From positions 1-60,408 of the forward strand of contig NZ_JAJAEO010000172.1 in NCBI RefSeq assembly GCF_020447225.1: a DNA stretch of 60,408 bases. Direction: 5' to 3'. Below are positions 9,036 through 15,450 of this stretch, piece by piece. This stretch comes from Methylophaga pinxianii. GTDB lineage: Bacteria > Pseudomonadota > Gammaproteobacteria > Nitrosococcales > Methylophagaceae. The position numbers and the translations under genes are program-made. The notes beneath the pieces were generated by a model. It did no database searches. It was not told where the DNA came from and worked only from the letters and a program-made list of their open reading frames with translations. The first letter of the stretch is position 1. Every line of letters starts with the position of its first letter.

Positions 9036-10034
9036 ATGATGCAAAAAACGCATGGTTCAATTCACACCCAGCTTCGGCTGGGTGTTTTGTTGCTGTTGAC
9101 TGTCATACTCACTGCCTGCAGCCATACACCCCAAACCAACCTTATCAATCAACAAGCGTTTGAACCAAGACAGGCAGAAATTGAAGCAGTCCCCTTTTTC
9201 CCCCAAACCCAATATCAATGTGGTCCAGCGGCATTGGCGACTGTTATGCAATATCGGGGCATTGATATTCTGCCGGAGACCTTAACCGAGCAGGTTTATA
9301 TTCCGGAGAAAAAAGGCAGCTTACAGATAGAAATGGTGGCCGCCACCCGTAAACAGGGTTTAATGCCTTATCCTTTAGCCCCGCAAATGGAAGATTTACT
9401 CACCGAAGTCGCCGCAGGTAATCCGGTATTAGTGATGCAAAATCTCGGCTATAACTGGAAACCTTTCTGGCATTATGCGGTAGTTATTGGTTTTGATATT
9501 GACTCACAGCAATTGATTCTTCGGTCTGGCGAAACCAAACGCTGGCAAACCACACTTAAAACATTTGAACGAACCTGGGCACGAACTGAACGCTGGGCAC
9601 TGGTTATTGTAAAACCGGAAAACATCCCTCCAACAGCACAGTTGGCTACATGGTTACAAACCGCCTATGACGCTGAAAAAACAGGCAAACCCGCAACAGC
9701 GGAAAAAGCTTATCAAGCAGCGATGACACGGTGGCCAGATCAACAACAAGCAGGCATGGCCCTCGCCAATCTCTATTATCAACAAGCGCGGTTTGACGAA
9801 GCCGACAGCGTTTACGGCAAATTATCCGATCAATTTCCACAAAATGCTTCTCTCAGGAATAATCGTGCCTATACTCTCAAGGCGATGGGCTGTCATCAGA
9901 CCGCATTAGCCTCAGCAGCATGTGCCACGCGACTGGCGCCTGATGATGCAAATATCCAGGCTACCTTCAAGGAAATGTTAGGATTGGAGCCACTTACCAA
10001 GAACAGTTGTCCGATTGTCCACTGTGCCGAATGA
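9036..10034 (+). CDS. PA2778-family C39-like cysteine peptidase lipoprotein with TPR repeats
   Basis: 332 aa from the ATG at 9036; a TTG nine bases earlier is possible. The lipobox LTAC gives a lipidated Cys at residue 28. The peptidase domain has the bacteriocin-processing C39 layout: Q-Y-Q-C-G-P-A-A-L with catalytic Cys62, His146 in W-H-Y-A-V-V-I-G and Asp154 in G-F-D. The C-terminal third (about 200-320) consists of TPR-like helices. The protein should sit in the periplasm on a lipid anchor and act on peptide substrates, possibly with the 8648 product. A perfect terminator-type hairpin with a UUCG loop lies within codons 10-17, which is unusual inside a gene. Confidence 0.82.
   Translation: MMQKTHGSIHTQLRLGVLLLLTVILTACSHTPQTNLINQQAFEPRQAEIEAVPFFPQTQYQCGPAALATVMQYRGIDILPETLTEQVYIPEKKGSLQIEMVAATRKQGLMPYPLAPQMEDLLTEVAAGNPVLVMQNLGYNWKPFWHYAVVIGFDIDSQQLILRSGETKRWQTTLKTFERTWARTERWALVIVKPENIPPTAQLATWLQTAYDAEKTGKPATAEKAYQAAMTRWPDQQQAGMALANLYYQQARFDEADSVYGKLSDQFPQNASLRNNRAYTLKAMGCHQTALASAACATRLAPDDANIQATFKEMLGLEPLTKNSCPIVHCAE
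9064..9088 (+). promoter_or_regulatory. Terminator-like hairpin inside the start of the C39 peptidase gene
   Basis: ACACCCAGC-TTCG-GCTGGGTGT: a perfect 9-bp stem closed by C-UUCG-G, followed by TTTGTT. It has the form of an intrinsic terminator but lies about 28 bases into the coding sequence, after the small upstream gene. It could lower expression of the peptidase relative to its partner. The structure is seen; termination is inferred. Confidence 0.55.
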
Positions 10035-10214
10035 GTAAATAAGCATAGCAAGCTAACGAAATAAAACATTGAGTCAGGTTAAGCCGTTGGCAATTGCGGT
10101 GTATCGGAAGCGTATTTATTGTTGTCGCTACAAACTTCCTGACATACACTAAAGTGAAATCGCATCAGGTGTTTGGCAGACATCTGTTCGCCGTCATGAT
10201 CAGGATGCCGACTT

Positions 10215-10655
10215 TTGAACAAACGCTTGTTGAGAATTCTATACACCAGCAAAACTTATAACCGGCTATCAAAGGCAGATTTAAGTAAATTGTTACAGCA
10301 GTGTCGTGATAACAACGACCACATCAATATCAAAGGCATCCTTTGTTATACAGGTCATGATTTCATTCAAGTCATTGAAGGACCAGAAGAAGCTACCATC
10401 AGGCTTTATCATAAAATCCTCAATGATGACCGGCATTACGACTGTAAATTGATAAATATTTCACTCAGCTCAAGTTATATTTTCAATAGTTGGTCTATGG
10501 GATATCTTGATATCAGCCATGGCGATATGCAGCTGCTCAGACAGGAATTACCCGAGAAATTATCTAATGATAATGCTGAGATATTTGCTTATCAGCTGAG
10601 AAATTATTTAAATACCACGCCCCAGCAAAACACCGCTGAAACGATTTTTATCTAA
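10215..10655 (+). CDS. BLUF-domain blue-light photoreceptor
   Basis: 146 aa, a single flavin-binding BLUF domain (about 5-98) with a short tail. All residues of the photocycle are present at AppA-equivalent spacing: Tyr10 (in R-I-L-Y-T-S), Asn34, Gln52 (in F-I-Q-V-I-E-G), Trp93 and Met95 (in S-W-S-M-G). The start codon is TTG, with GGA about ten bases upstream; no in-frame ATG lies before the domain. A stand-alone EAL gene follows directly, so light may be passed in trans to c-di-GMP breakdown, as fused BLUF-EAL proteins such as BlrP1 do in cis. The 180 bp upstream hold no gene. Confidence 0.9.
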   Translation: MNKRLLRILYTSKTYNRLSKADLSKLLQQCRDNNDHINIKGILCYTGHDFIQVIEGPEEATIRLYHKILNDDRHYDCKLINISLSSSYIFNSWSMGYLDISHGDMQLLRQELPEKLSNDNAEIFAYQLRNYLNTTPQQNTAETIFI

Positions 10656-10705
10656 TAGTCGTGCAATTCTTAAATACAAAACAATGCAAAGAGAAAAAGA
10701 AACAA

Positions 10706-11476
10706 ATGACAAATGAAATGCCCGATTTCAAACCTTTAGGTTGTGATAAATGTTTACAAGGAGGTGGACTGGATTTTGGTTTCTCTATGGCTTTCCAGCC
10801 GATTGTCGATGTTGAACAAAAACAGATTTTTGGCTATGAAGCCCTGGTGAGAGGGATAAATAATGAGCCCGCTTACACCATTTTGGATCAATTAAACGAC
10901 ACCAACCGTTATTCTTTTGACCAGACTATTCGTGTCAAAGCAATCCAGATGGCAAAACAGCTGGATCTGCAAGGCATGCTGAGTATCAACTTCTTCCCCA
11001 ACGCAGTATACCGTCCTGAGACCTGCATCCGAGCAACATTGGAAGCCGCTGCTATGATGGATTTTCCGACTCAAAATTTAATGTTTGAAGTCACCGAGGT
11101 GGAAAAAGTCAGCGACAATAATCACCTTAAAAGTATTTTTGATGAATACAAGCGACATAACTTCACCACTGCAATTGATGATTTCGGCTCTGGCTATGCC
11201 GGATTGAATTTACTTGCCGACTGGCAGCCCGATATTATTAAACTGGATATGGCACTCATTCGAAATATTAATACCGACAAGGTCAGACAAGCTATTGTCC
11301 GGTCCATCATCATGACCTGTAAGGATTTAAATATCAGGGTAATCGCTGAAGGTGTGGAAACCATCGAGGAATTTGAGTTTATTCGCGATCAAGGCGTCGG
11401 CTTATTTCAGGGCTACTATTTTGCCAAACCCGCTTTTGAAGCTCTACCGGTTGTAGACCCGGCACTTTACAGTTGA
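10706..11476 (+). CDS. EAL-domain c-di-GMP phosphodiesterase
   Basis: 256 aa from the ATG at 10706; an in-frame GTG at 10661, 5 bp after the BLUF stop, would add 15 residues. A short N-terminus with C-D-K-C (Cys13, Cys16) leads into an EAL domain with a complete active site: Y-E-A-L-V-R-G, the Asn of S-I-N-F-F-P-N, F-E-V-T-E, A-I-D-D-F-G-S-G, I-K-L-D-M, I-A-E-G-V-E-T and L-F-Q-G-Y-Y-F-A-K-P. Active hydrolysis of c-di-GMP to pGpG is expected. There is no sensor domain of its own, so the preceding BLUF protein is the likely input. The CxxC pair is common in this sub-group and could be redox- or metal-responsive. Confidence 0.9.
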   Translation: MTNEMPDFKPLGCDKCLQGGGLDFGFSMAFQPIVDVEQKQIFGYEALVRGINNEPAYTILDQLNDTNRYSFDQTIRVKAIQMAKQLDLQGMLSINFFPNAVYRPETCIRATLEAAAMMDFPTQNLMFEVTEVEKVSDNNHLKSIFDEYKRHNFTTAIDDFGSGYAGLNLLADWQPDIIKLDMALIRNINTDKVRQAIVRSIIMTCKDLNIRVIAEGVETIEEFEFIRDQGVGLFQGYYFAKPAFEALPVVDPALYS

Positions 11477-11483
11477 GAGAAAT

Positions 11484-11521
11484 AAAAAATCCTCTCTCCA
11501 GATGTATTTGGAGAGAGGATT
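11484..11521 (-). terminator. Intrinsic terminator downstream of azurin
   Basis: AATCCTCTCTCCA (11488-11500) pairs with TGGAGAGAGGATT (11509-11521) around an 8-base loop. On the minus strand it is followed by a T tract (11484-11489). It lies 10 bp after the azurin stop, and the stem can also serve the converging EAL gene. Confidence 0.85.
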
Positions 11522-11530
11522 GATGTGTCA

Positions 11531-11980
11531 TTATTTAATATTGAAACGACCGTTCATCATCCCGCTATGGCCGGGGAATGAACAAAAGAAGCTCAACTTC
11601 TGATCAGCAAGACCTTCCGTAGAAAACTCCACCTCGGTGGTCTCGCCACCGCCCACCACTTTGGTAGCGGCGATGATGCGATCATCACCATCAGGCAAAT
11701 AATTGTTGTCCAAACCAGCCGCCGCACCCGCTTTAATTACAGCTTGCATATCATCGGTCTTGGTCAGTACCCAGTTATGTCCCATCACATCTCTGGCCAT
11801 TGAACCGGTATGTTTCAGCGTAACTTTCACTGTTTCACAGCTGGCAGGGGCAGACATTTTCTTTTTGCTGAAACTCATTTGATCGGTGCCTTCAATTACT
11901 AAGTTACATTCATCAGCAAATGCTGAGAATGGAACCATCGCTAATACTGCAATACTTAATAGTAACCCTTGTATTTTCAT
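11531..11980 (-). CDS. azu: Azurin (type I blue copper protein)
   Basis: 149-aa precursor. The signal peptide is cut after Ala22 (S-A-F-A|D-E-C-N). Copper ligands follow azurin spacing: His68 (G-H-N-W), Cys133, His138 and Met142 in F-C-S-F-P-G-H-S-G-M-M. Cys25 and Cys48 form the conserved N-terminal disulfide. It is a periplasmic one-electron carrier. In methylotrophs such cupredoxins can accept electrons from quinoprotein or amine dehydrogenases; a pqqA gene 1.6 kb away fits that but does not prove it. A good ribosome site (AGGAGA) precedes the ATG. The gene stands alone, between its terminator and a 276-bp upstream region with an inverted repeat. Confidence 0.95.
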   Translation of the reverse strand: MKIQGLLLSIAVLAMVPFSAFADECNLVIEGTDQMSFSKKKMSAPASCETVKVTLKHTGSMARDVMGHNWVLTKTDDMQAVIKAGAAAGLDNNYLPDGDDRIIAATKVVGGGETTEVEFSTEGLADQKLSFFCSFPGHSGMMNGRFNIK

Positions 11981-12015
11981 GTTGTTCTCCTAAGACTGGC
12001 AACATTGCCATTTAA

Positions 12016-12050
12016 TGTACCGATACAATTTCGCAACGATAATCGGTACA
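12016..12050 (-). promoter_or_regulatory. Inverted repeat upstream of azurin, candidate operator
   Basis: TGTACCGAT (12016-12024) and ATCGGTACA (12042-12050) form a perfect 9-bp inverted repeat with a 17-bp centre, 36-70 bp upstream of the azurin ATG. It could be a regulator site or an mRNA leader hairpin. No regulator can be named. The rest of 11981-12256 shows no convincing gene. Confidence 0.4.
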
Positions 12051-12256
12051 AACTCGCAAAACGTTCAGTACTATTTAACATTCAAATAATAACCGTTCTC
12101 AATTATAGTAAGGCCGTTTACAGCATGACAATAGCCCAAAACTCATTGAGGGTATGTTCCCGTAATACTGCGTGAAATACAGGTAAATGCAGCTGTGTTG
12201 TCGGAAACAATACACAGTTTACTAAGCGTTTCAGTCTTAATTTACCTTGCTACAAA

Positions 12257-13249
12257 CTATTCAGCTTTAACCTGGATATTAAAGGTGTTTTCAAGAGCAA
12301 GTGGTGACATCAGCATCGACATAAATGTCAGCATCAAACCTGATCCCTGGGGATTTATTGAATCAACATCTACATTAAGTTGAGGTTGATCACTATCAAT
12401 AAAATCCGTCGTTGCTTGGGTCAACTGCTGTTGCAGATTAGGTGAAAGTGCTTTTACCTCTGACAGTTGCTGCAGAATTTGTTGTTTGAATTGTGCTTTA
12501 AATTCTTCTTCTGAAACGCCGGCTTTCTTAGCGCCTTGTTCAATTAAAGGTTGCCAAGCGCCTTGATCAGCAAAATCTATGGACGCCTTAATCAACCCTG
12601 TTTGCATCCATTCCGCTGACAATGCAGACATCTCTTCATTATTTCTCAAACGTTGCATCTGACTCTCCAGATCGGGGATCTGACTAAAGTCGGTATGCAG
12701 GTTCATCGAAAATAACTGAGCAGCATCCTTGTTCTCTAATTCAGGGTTATAAAACTGATTCTGCAGGCTCAGACTTAGCTGACGCTCTAATGGTTTATAA
12801 CGATAAGCCAAATGCTGATCATGACCGAGTTTATCTTTTGTAATGCCAAGCGTACGCAAGGTATCGACCAGCGACTTTTCCTGTTCAGCCGTGCCATCGC
12901 CACCGGTCACTGTAAATAACGCGTCGATAGTCGAAACATTCATGGCATAAATGAAATCCTGCTGCTCATTGAGCTCAATATCACTCAGCGTTAATAAACC
13001 AATTTGATGTGTACGACCTGAATCATCGGTCACCAGCACATCTTTCACCGTAATATTTTTGTTGTAGGGATTGGCAACCACCTCGCCAACTTCTACCTGT
13101 CCACCATTTTGATTGATTTTGCTGACCAGATCATCGACCAATTCCTGTGCCACCTGATTGGCCTGATTATTGGCAACAGCATGTGCTCCGCCCAGGGCAA
13201 TCGCTAAAAGTACCAACGGGATATAGATGATTTTTTTAACTTTGAACAC
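12257..13249 (-). CDS. Secreted or membrane-anchored protein of unknown function
   Basis: 330 aa from the GTG at 13249, chosen because GGAGA lies five bases upstream and because the 22 residues of the longer reading would precede a normal signal sequence (F-K-V-K-K-I-I-Y-I-P-L-V-L-L-A-I). After the signal or anchor (1-25) the protein is hydrophilic, rich in Gln, Asn and Leu, with repeated Q-Q-x-L-x-Q patterns near 250-290 (helical, perhaps coiled). The layout (anchor, then a long periplasmic domain) recalls the DUF945/YdgA group, but the similarity is too weak to assign. It stands alone, upstream of azurin. Confidence 0.6.
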   Translation of the reverse strand: MFKVKKIIYIPLVLLAIALGGAHAVANNQANQVAQELVDDLVSKINQNGGQVEVGEVVANPYNKNITVKDVLVTDDSGRTHQIGLLTLSDIELNEQQDFIYAMNVSTIDALFTVTGGDGTAEQEKSLVDTLRTLGITKDKLGHDQHLAYRYKPLERQLSLSLQNQFYNPELENKDAAQLFSMNLHTDFSQIPDLESQMQRLRNNEEMSALSAEWMQTGLIKASIDFADQGAWQPLIEQGAKKAGVSEEEFKAQFKQQILQQLSEVKALSPNLQQQLTQATTDFIDSDQPQLNVDVDSINPQGSGLMLTFMSMLMSPLALENTFNIQVKAE

Positions 13250-13409
13250 AGATGTCTCCAACCAGAATAAATTAAGAATATGAACTGCAGTATGCCTATA
13301 TGACCAGCAACTCACCAGTAAGTTTGTATCACACTGGCTTACTCAATAATCGGATTTTTTTTGCGTTCAAAAAGGCGTGAATAATGTCATGTTCAGACGC
13401 TAAGACACA

Positions 13410-13436
13410 AAAAAGCCGGTCATCGACCGGCCCTTT
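13410..13436 (-). terminator. Intrinsic terminator of the pqqA transcript
   Basis: GCCGGTC (13415-13421), ATC, GACCGGC (13425-13431); on the minus strand followed by T6. It lies 41 bp beyond the stop of the Cys-rich mini-gene and closes a compact pqqA unit. CCTTTT on the other side gives it weaker activity on the plus strand. The stem matches that at 8-27. Confidence 0.8.
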
Positions 13437-13476
13437 TGTAAGTAAGATAAAGTGTGAAATCAGATAATAAATGACA

Positions 13477-13563
13477 TTAAGCACAACAGATCGGACAAGT
13501 GCATTTCATTGGATGCCACAACCATCCCATTATTTCTGTATTGGCAACCTTAAGCTCAGTCAT
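13477..13563 (-). CDS. Cys-rich 28-residue peptide gene directly after pqqA
   Basis: An unrecognised 28-codon reading frame starting with ATG four bases after the pqqA stop. The N-terminal half is plain (M-T-E-L-K-V-A-N-T-E-I), the middle has two Trp (G-W-L-W-H-P), and the last eight residues are C-T-C-P-I-C-C-A, with four Cys at 21, 23, 26 and 27. There is no strong ribosome site of its own; coupling to pqqA is likely. The unit ends at the terminator at 13410-13436, which supports transcription through it. The Cys cluster could bind copper or another metal, or be a modified-peptide core, but no modifying enzyme is adjacent. It could also be chance. Confidence 0.45.
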   Translation of the reverse strand: MTELKVANTEIMGWLWHPMKCTCPICCA

Positions 13564-13567
13564 GATC

Positions 13568-13639
13568 TTAACGGTTACAGATATACATGGTGACTTCAAA
13601 GCCAAAACGCATATCGTTATATTCAGGTTTAGTCCACAT
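13568..13639 (-). CDS. pqqA: Coenzyme PQQ precursor peptide PqqA
   Basis: 23 codons. The peptide begins M-W-T-K-P, continues to F-G-F-E-V-T-M-Y-I and ends C-N-R. Glu15 and Tyr19 have the E-x-x-x-Y spacing of the two residues that PqqE crosslinks to build pyrroloquinoline quinone. AAGGAG (13646-13651) stands six bases before the ATG. No pqqB, C, D or E is within reach: downstream is the Cys-rich mini-gene and a terminator, upstream an unrelated gene. This is thus a detached precursor gene, as occurs in several methylotrophs. PQQ is the cofactor of methanol and other alcohol dehydrogenases, which supports a methylotrophic life style. Confidence 0.93.
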   Translation of the reverse strand: MWTKPEYNDMRFGFEVTMYICNR

Positions 13640-13756
13640 AACAAACTCCTTATTGAGCTATTAAAATGAGGTCTTACGATTCAAATAGTACGCCCAACAA
13701 AATAGGCTCCATACAGCGTTTTACCTGAATACACTCAGCATATTCCTGATCAGTTA

Positions 13757-14383
13757 TCATGTTTTAGTACAGATTTTTTCTACGCCATGTTTCCCATCAT
13801 GCATACCACGATAGACCAAACGACAAACTTCATTATCCAGCTCAAGCTTAATGCTCTCCCCCACATTCAACCGTTTTGATTGATCATTAATGGTGAAGAT
13901 AATGCTTCGACCCCCAGCATGATAGTCCCGAAGTGCCAACACACCGAGATCTGGGTAATAAATTGTCTGAAATTCAGGCAATGCAATGGTAGGAATTAAA
14001 TCCCCACCCTTCTTGCTCAACAGTTCTTTTCTCAGCACTTCACGGTCATGCGAAACCGTTTCCAGTTTACTGGTTAACGTCTGATTGGCTTGCATTGCTT
14101 GATTGAGATTTTGACTAAGCTGGCTAATCACATTCTGAGCTTCAGCATTGCCCACAGTTAACGCCGACAACTCCTGAATCGAGTTTTCCAACTCCCCAAA
14201 CTGTGTTTGCTGAATATCAATCACTTCCTGAACGCTCATATCGAACAAATCAGGAAACATCAACGCCATCCCCGACTCATAAGCATTTTCAGCTGGTACC
14301 GACACCATAAAGCCTATTCCAGCAGCGACTAAAGGCTTTTTGATGAAGTTTTTAACCGGCAAGCTAACGCGTGAAAAGTCCAT
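13757..14383 (-). CDS. Hypothetical coiled-coil protein
   Basis: 208 aa from the ATG at 14383, with GAGGAG about ten bases upstream; a TTG six codons earlier is possible. I do not recognise it. A moderately hydrophobic N-terminal stretch (about 15-30, P-L-V-A-A-G-I-G-F-M-V) could be a membrane or signal segment. Residues about 55-125 are a long helix rich in Gln, Leu, Ser and Glu (coiled coil). The C-terminal 80 residues look like a small beta domain with two Cys. It is the only sizeable gene between pqqA and the tRNAs; the gap to pqqA is 117 bp. Confidence 0.55.
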   Translation of the reverse strand: MDFSRVSLPVKNFIKKPLVAAGIGFMVSVPAENAYESGMALMFPDLFDMSVQEVIDIQQTQFGELENSIQELSALTVGNAEAQNVISQLSQNLNQAMQANQTLTSKLETVSHDREVLRKELLSKKGGDLIPTIALPEFQTIYYPDLGVLALRDYHAGGRSIIFTINDQSKRLNVGESIKLELDNEVCRLVYRGMHDGKHGVEKICTKT

Positions 14384-14522
14384 GTTTTCACCACTCCTCA
14401 ATCAACTTTTATGATGACGGATTTATAGCATAATTTATTACGCAGATTGCAGGGAAAGAAGTGATGATTCTTCAAATACACACGCGATTAAAAAGTTGGG
14501 TATGTTTCAAAAACAGCAGGCA

Positions 14523-14544
14523 CAAAAAAAGCGCCGTAAGCGCT
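14523..14544 (-). terminator. Terminator after tRNA-Cys
   Basis: AGCGC-CGTAA-GCGCT at 14530-14544 gives a short GC stem, followed on the minus strand by a T7 run (about 14524-14530). It lies about 28 bp past the tRNA 3' end and ends the pgsA-tRNA transcript. Confidence 0.75.
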
Positions 14545-14572
14545 TAGATATTTTTTTATGATTTTCTGAAAA

Positions 14573-14646
14573 TGGAGGCTGGGGTCGGAATCGAACCGGC
14601 GTTCACGGAGTTGCAGTCCGCTGCATAACCACTCTGCCACCCAGCC
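14573..14646 (-). tRNA. cysT: tRNA-Cys(GCA)
   Basis: 74 nt including an encoded CCA. The acceptor arms GGCTGGG/CCCAGCC pair fully, the anticodon stem-loop reads GCGGA-CTGCAAC-TCCGT with anticodon GCA, and the T loop is GTTCGATTC. It follows tRNA-Gly on the same strand, matching the E. coli pgsA-glyW-cysT order; leuZ is missing here. Confidence 0.96.
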
Positions 14647-14670
14647 GGGGTATGTCTTTTTTTCTTTAAG

Positions 14671-14721
14671 GTCCAAGACTAAAAAGCCGCAGTAGTGACT
14701 TGGACTGACCGCGGCTTTTTT
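14671..14721 (-). promoter_or_regulatory. Interlocking hairpins between tRNA-Gly and tRNA-Cys
   Basis: AAAAAGCCGC (14681-14690) pairs with GCGGCTTTTT (14711-14720), a terminator-like stem with a T tract on both strands. A second repeat, GTCCAAG (14671-14677) with CTTGGAC (14699-14705), interlocks with it, so the two helices are either alternative or form a pseudoknot. On the minus strand it lies after tRNA-Gly and 25 bp before tRNA-Cys. Partial termination or a processing signal is likely. Confidence 0.55.
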
Positions 14722-14727
14722 TATTCT

Positions 14728-14802
14728 TGGAGCGGGAAACGAGATTCGAACTCGCGACCCCAACCTTGGCAAGGTTGTGCTCTACCACTGAGCTATTCCC
14801 GC
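14728..14802 (-). tRNA. glyW: tRNA-Gly(GCC)
   Basis: 75 nt including encoded CCA. The acceptor arm GCGGGAA/TTCCCGC, anticodon stem-loop CAACC-TTGCCAA-GGTTG (anticodon GCC) and T arm GCGAGTTCGAATCTCGT are all intact. It starts 38 bp after the pgsA stop, and is probably processed from the uvrC-pgsA read-through transcript as in E. coli. Confidence 0.96.
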
Positions 14803-14840
14803 TTAGGAAGACGTGCATTATAGGCACTTAATATTTTATG

Positions 14841-15398
14841 TCAACCCTTATCTACCAACACTGGCAAGGCTGCTTTCAGGTAGCTGATCATTGAGGTCAA
14901 TGTCAGTAAAGCAGCTACATATAACAAGCCCACACCAATTTCAAAAACAGGTAATCCAAACAGCGGTTTATAGAATATCAAGCAACCAATCGCGATCATT
15001 TGGAAGGTGGTTTTCCACTTGCCAACGGACGAAACCTGGACGACATGACGAGCACCAATTTCGGCCATCCATTCACGTAATGCGGAAATTGTTATTTCAC
15101 GAAATACGATAATAATGACCGGGATCAGAATAAACCACACCGGTGATTTATAGAGAATCAGCAATAAGGCCACTACGACGATCAGTTTATCGGCAACCGG
15201 ATCAATAAACGCACCAAATGGTGAGGTCAGATTCATCCGTCGGGCTAAATAGCCATCCAACCAATCTGTAATGCCTGCCAGCACAAATATGACGGTAGCC
15301 CAGATGGTCGCACTTGGATTTGGCATAAAATACAGTATGACCAAAACAGGTATCAGTAATACCCTGAGCAAACTGAGTAAATTAGGTAAATTCAGCAT
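14841..15398 (-). CDS. pgsA: CDP-diacylglycerol-glycerol-3-phosphate 3-phosphatidyltransferase
   Basis: 185 aa, the usual size. It makes phosphatidylglycerophosphate from CDP-diacylglycerol and glycerol-3-phosphate, the committed step to phosphatidylglycerol, in the inner membrane. The CDP-alcohol phosphotransferase signature runs D-W-L-D-G-Y-L-A-R-R, then G, then D-P-V-A-D-K, with all the metal-binding Asp residues present. Several hydrophobic helices surround it (M-L-N-L-P-N-L-L-S-L-L-R start; V-V-V-A-L-L-L-I-L). It lies 52 bp after uvrC and before two tRNA genes, the conserved gammaproteobacterial order. Confidence 0.95.
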   Translation of the reverse strand: MLNLPNLLSLLRVLLIPVLVILYFMPNPSATIWATVIFVLAGITDWLDGYLARRMNLTSPFGAFIDPVADKLIVVVALLLILYKSPVWFILIPVIIIVFREITISALREWMAEIGARHVVQVSSVGKWKTTFQMIAIGCLIFYKPLFGLPVFEIGVGLLYVAALLTLTSMISYLKAALPVLVDKG

Positions 15399-15450
15399 AA
15401 TAATGTCGTTGTAAGCTACAGATTGCGTCTATGTTAGCACTATGAAGCGT

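Noticed and set aside
12195-12383. 62-codon plus-strand frame at the end of the secreted-protein gene
   Set aside because: Overlaps the 3' end of a better-supported gene on the other strand; no domain.
13477-13563. Calling the Cys-rich mini-gene a methanobactin precursor
   Set aside because: The Cys pattern is only loosely similar and no mbnB/mbnC-type genes are nearby, so the name would not be justified.
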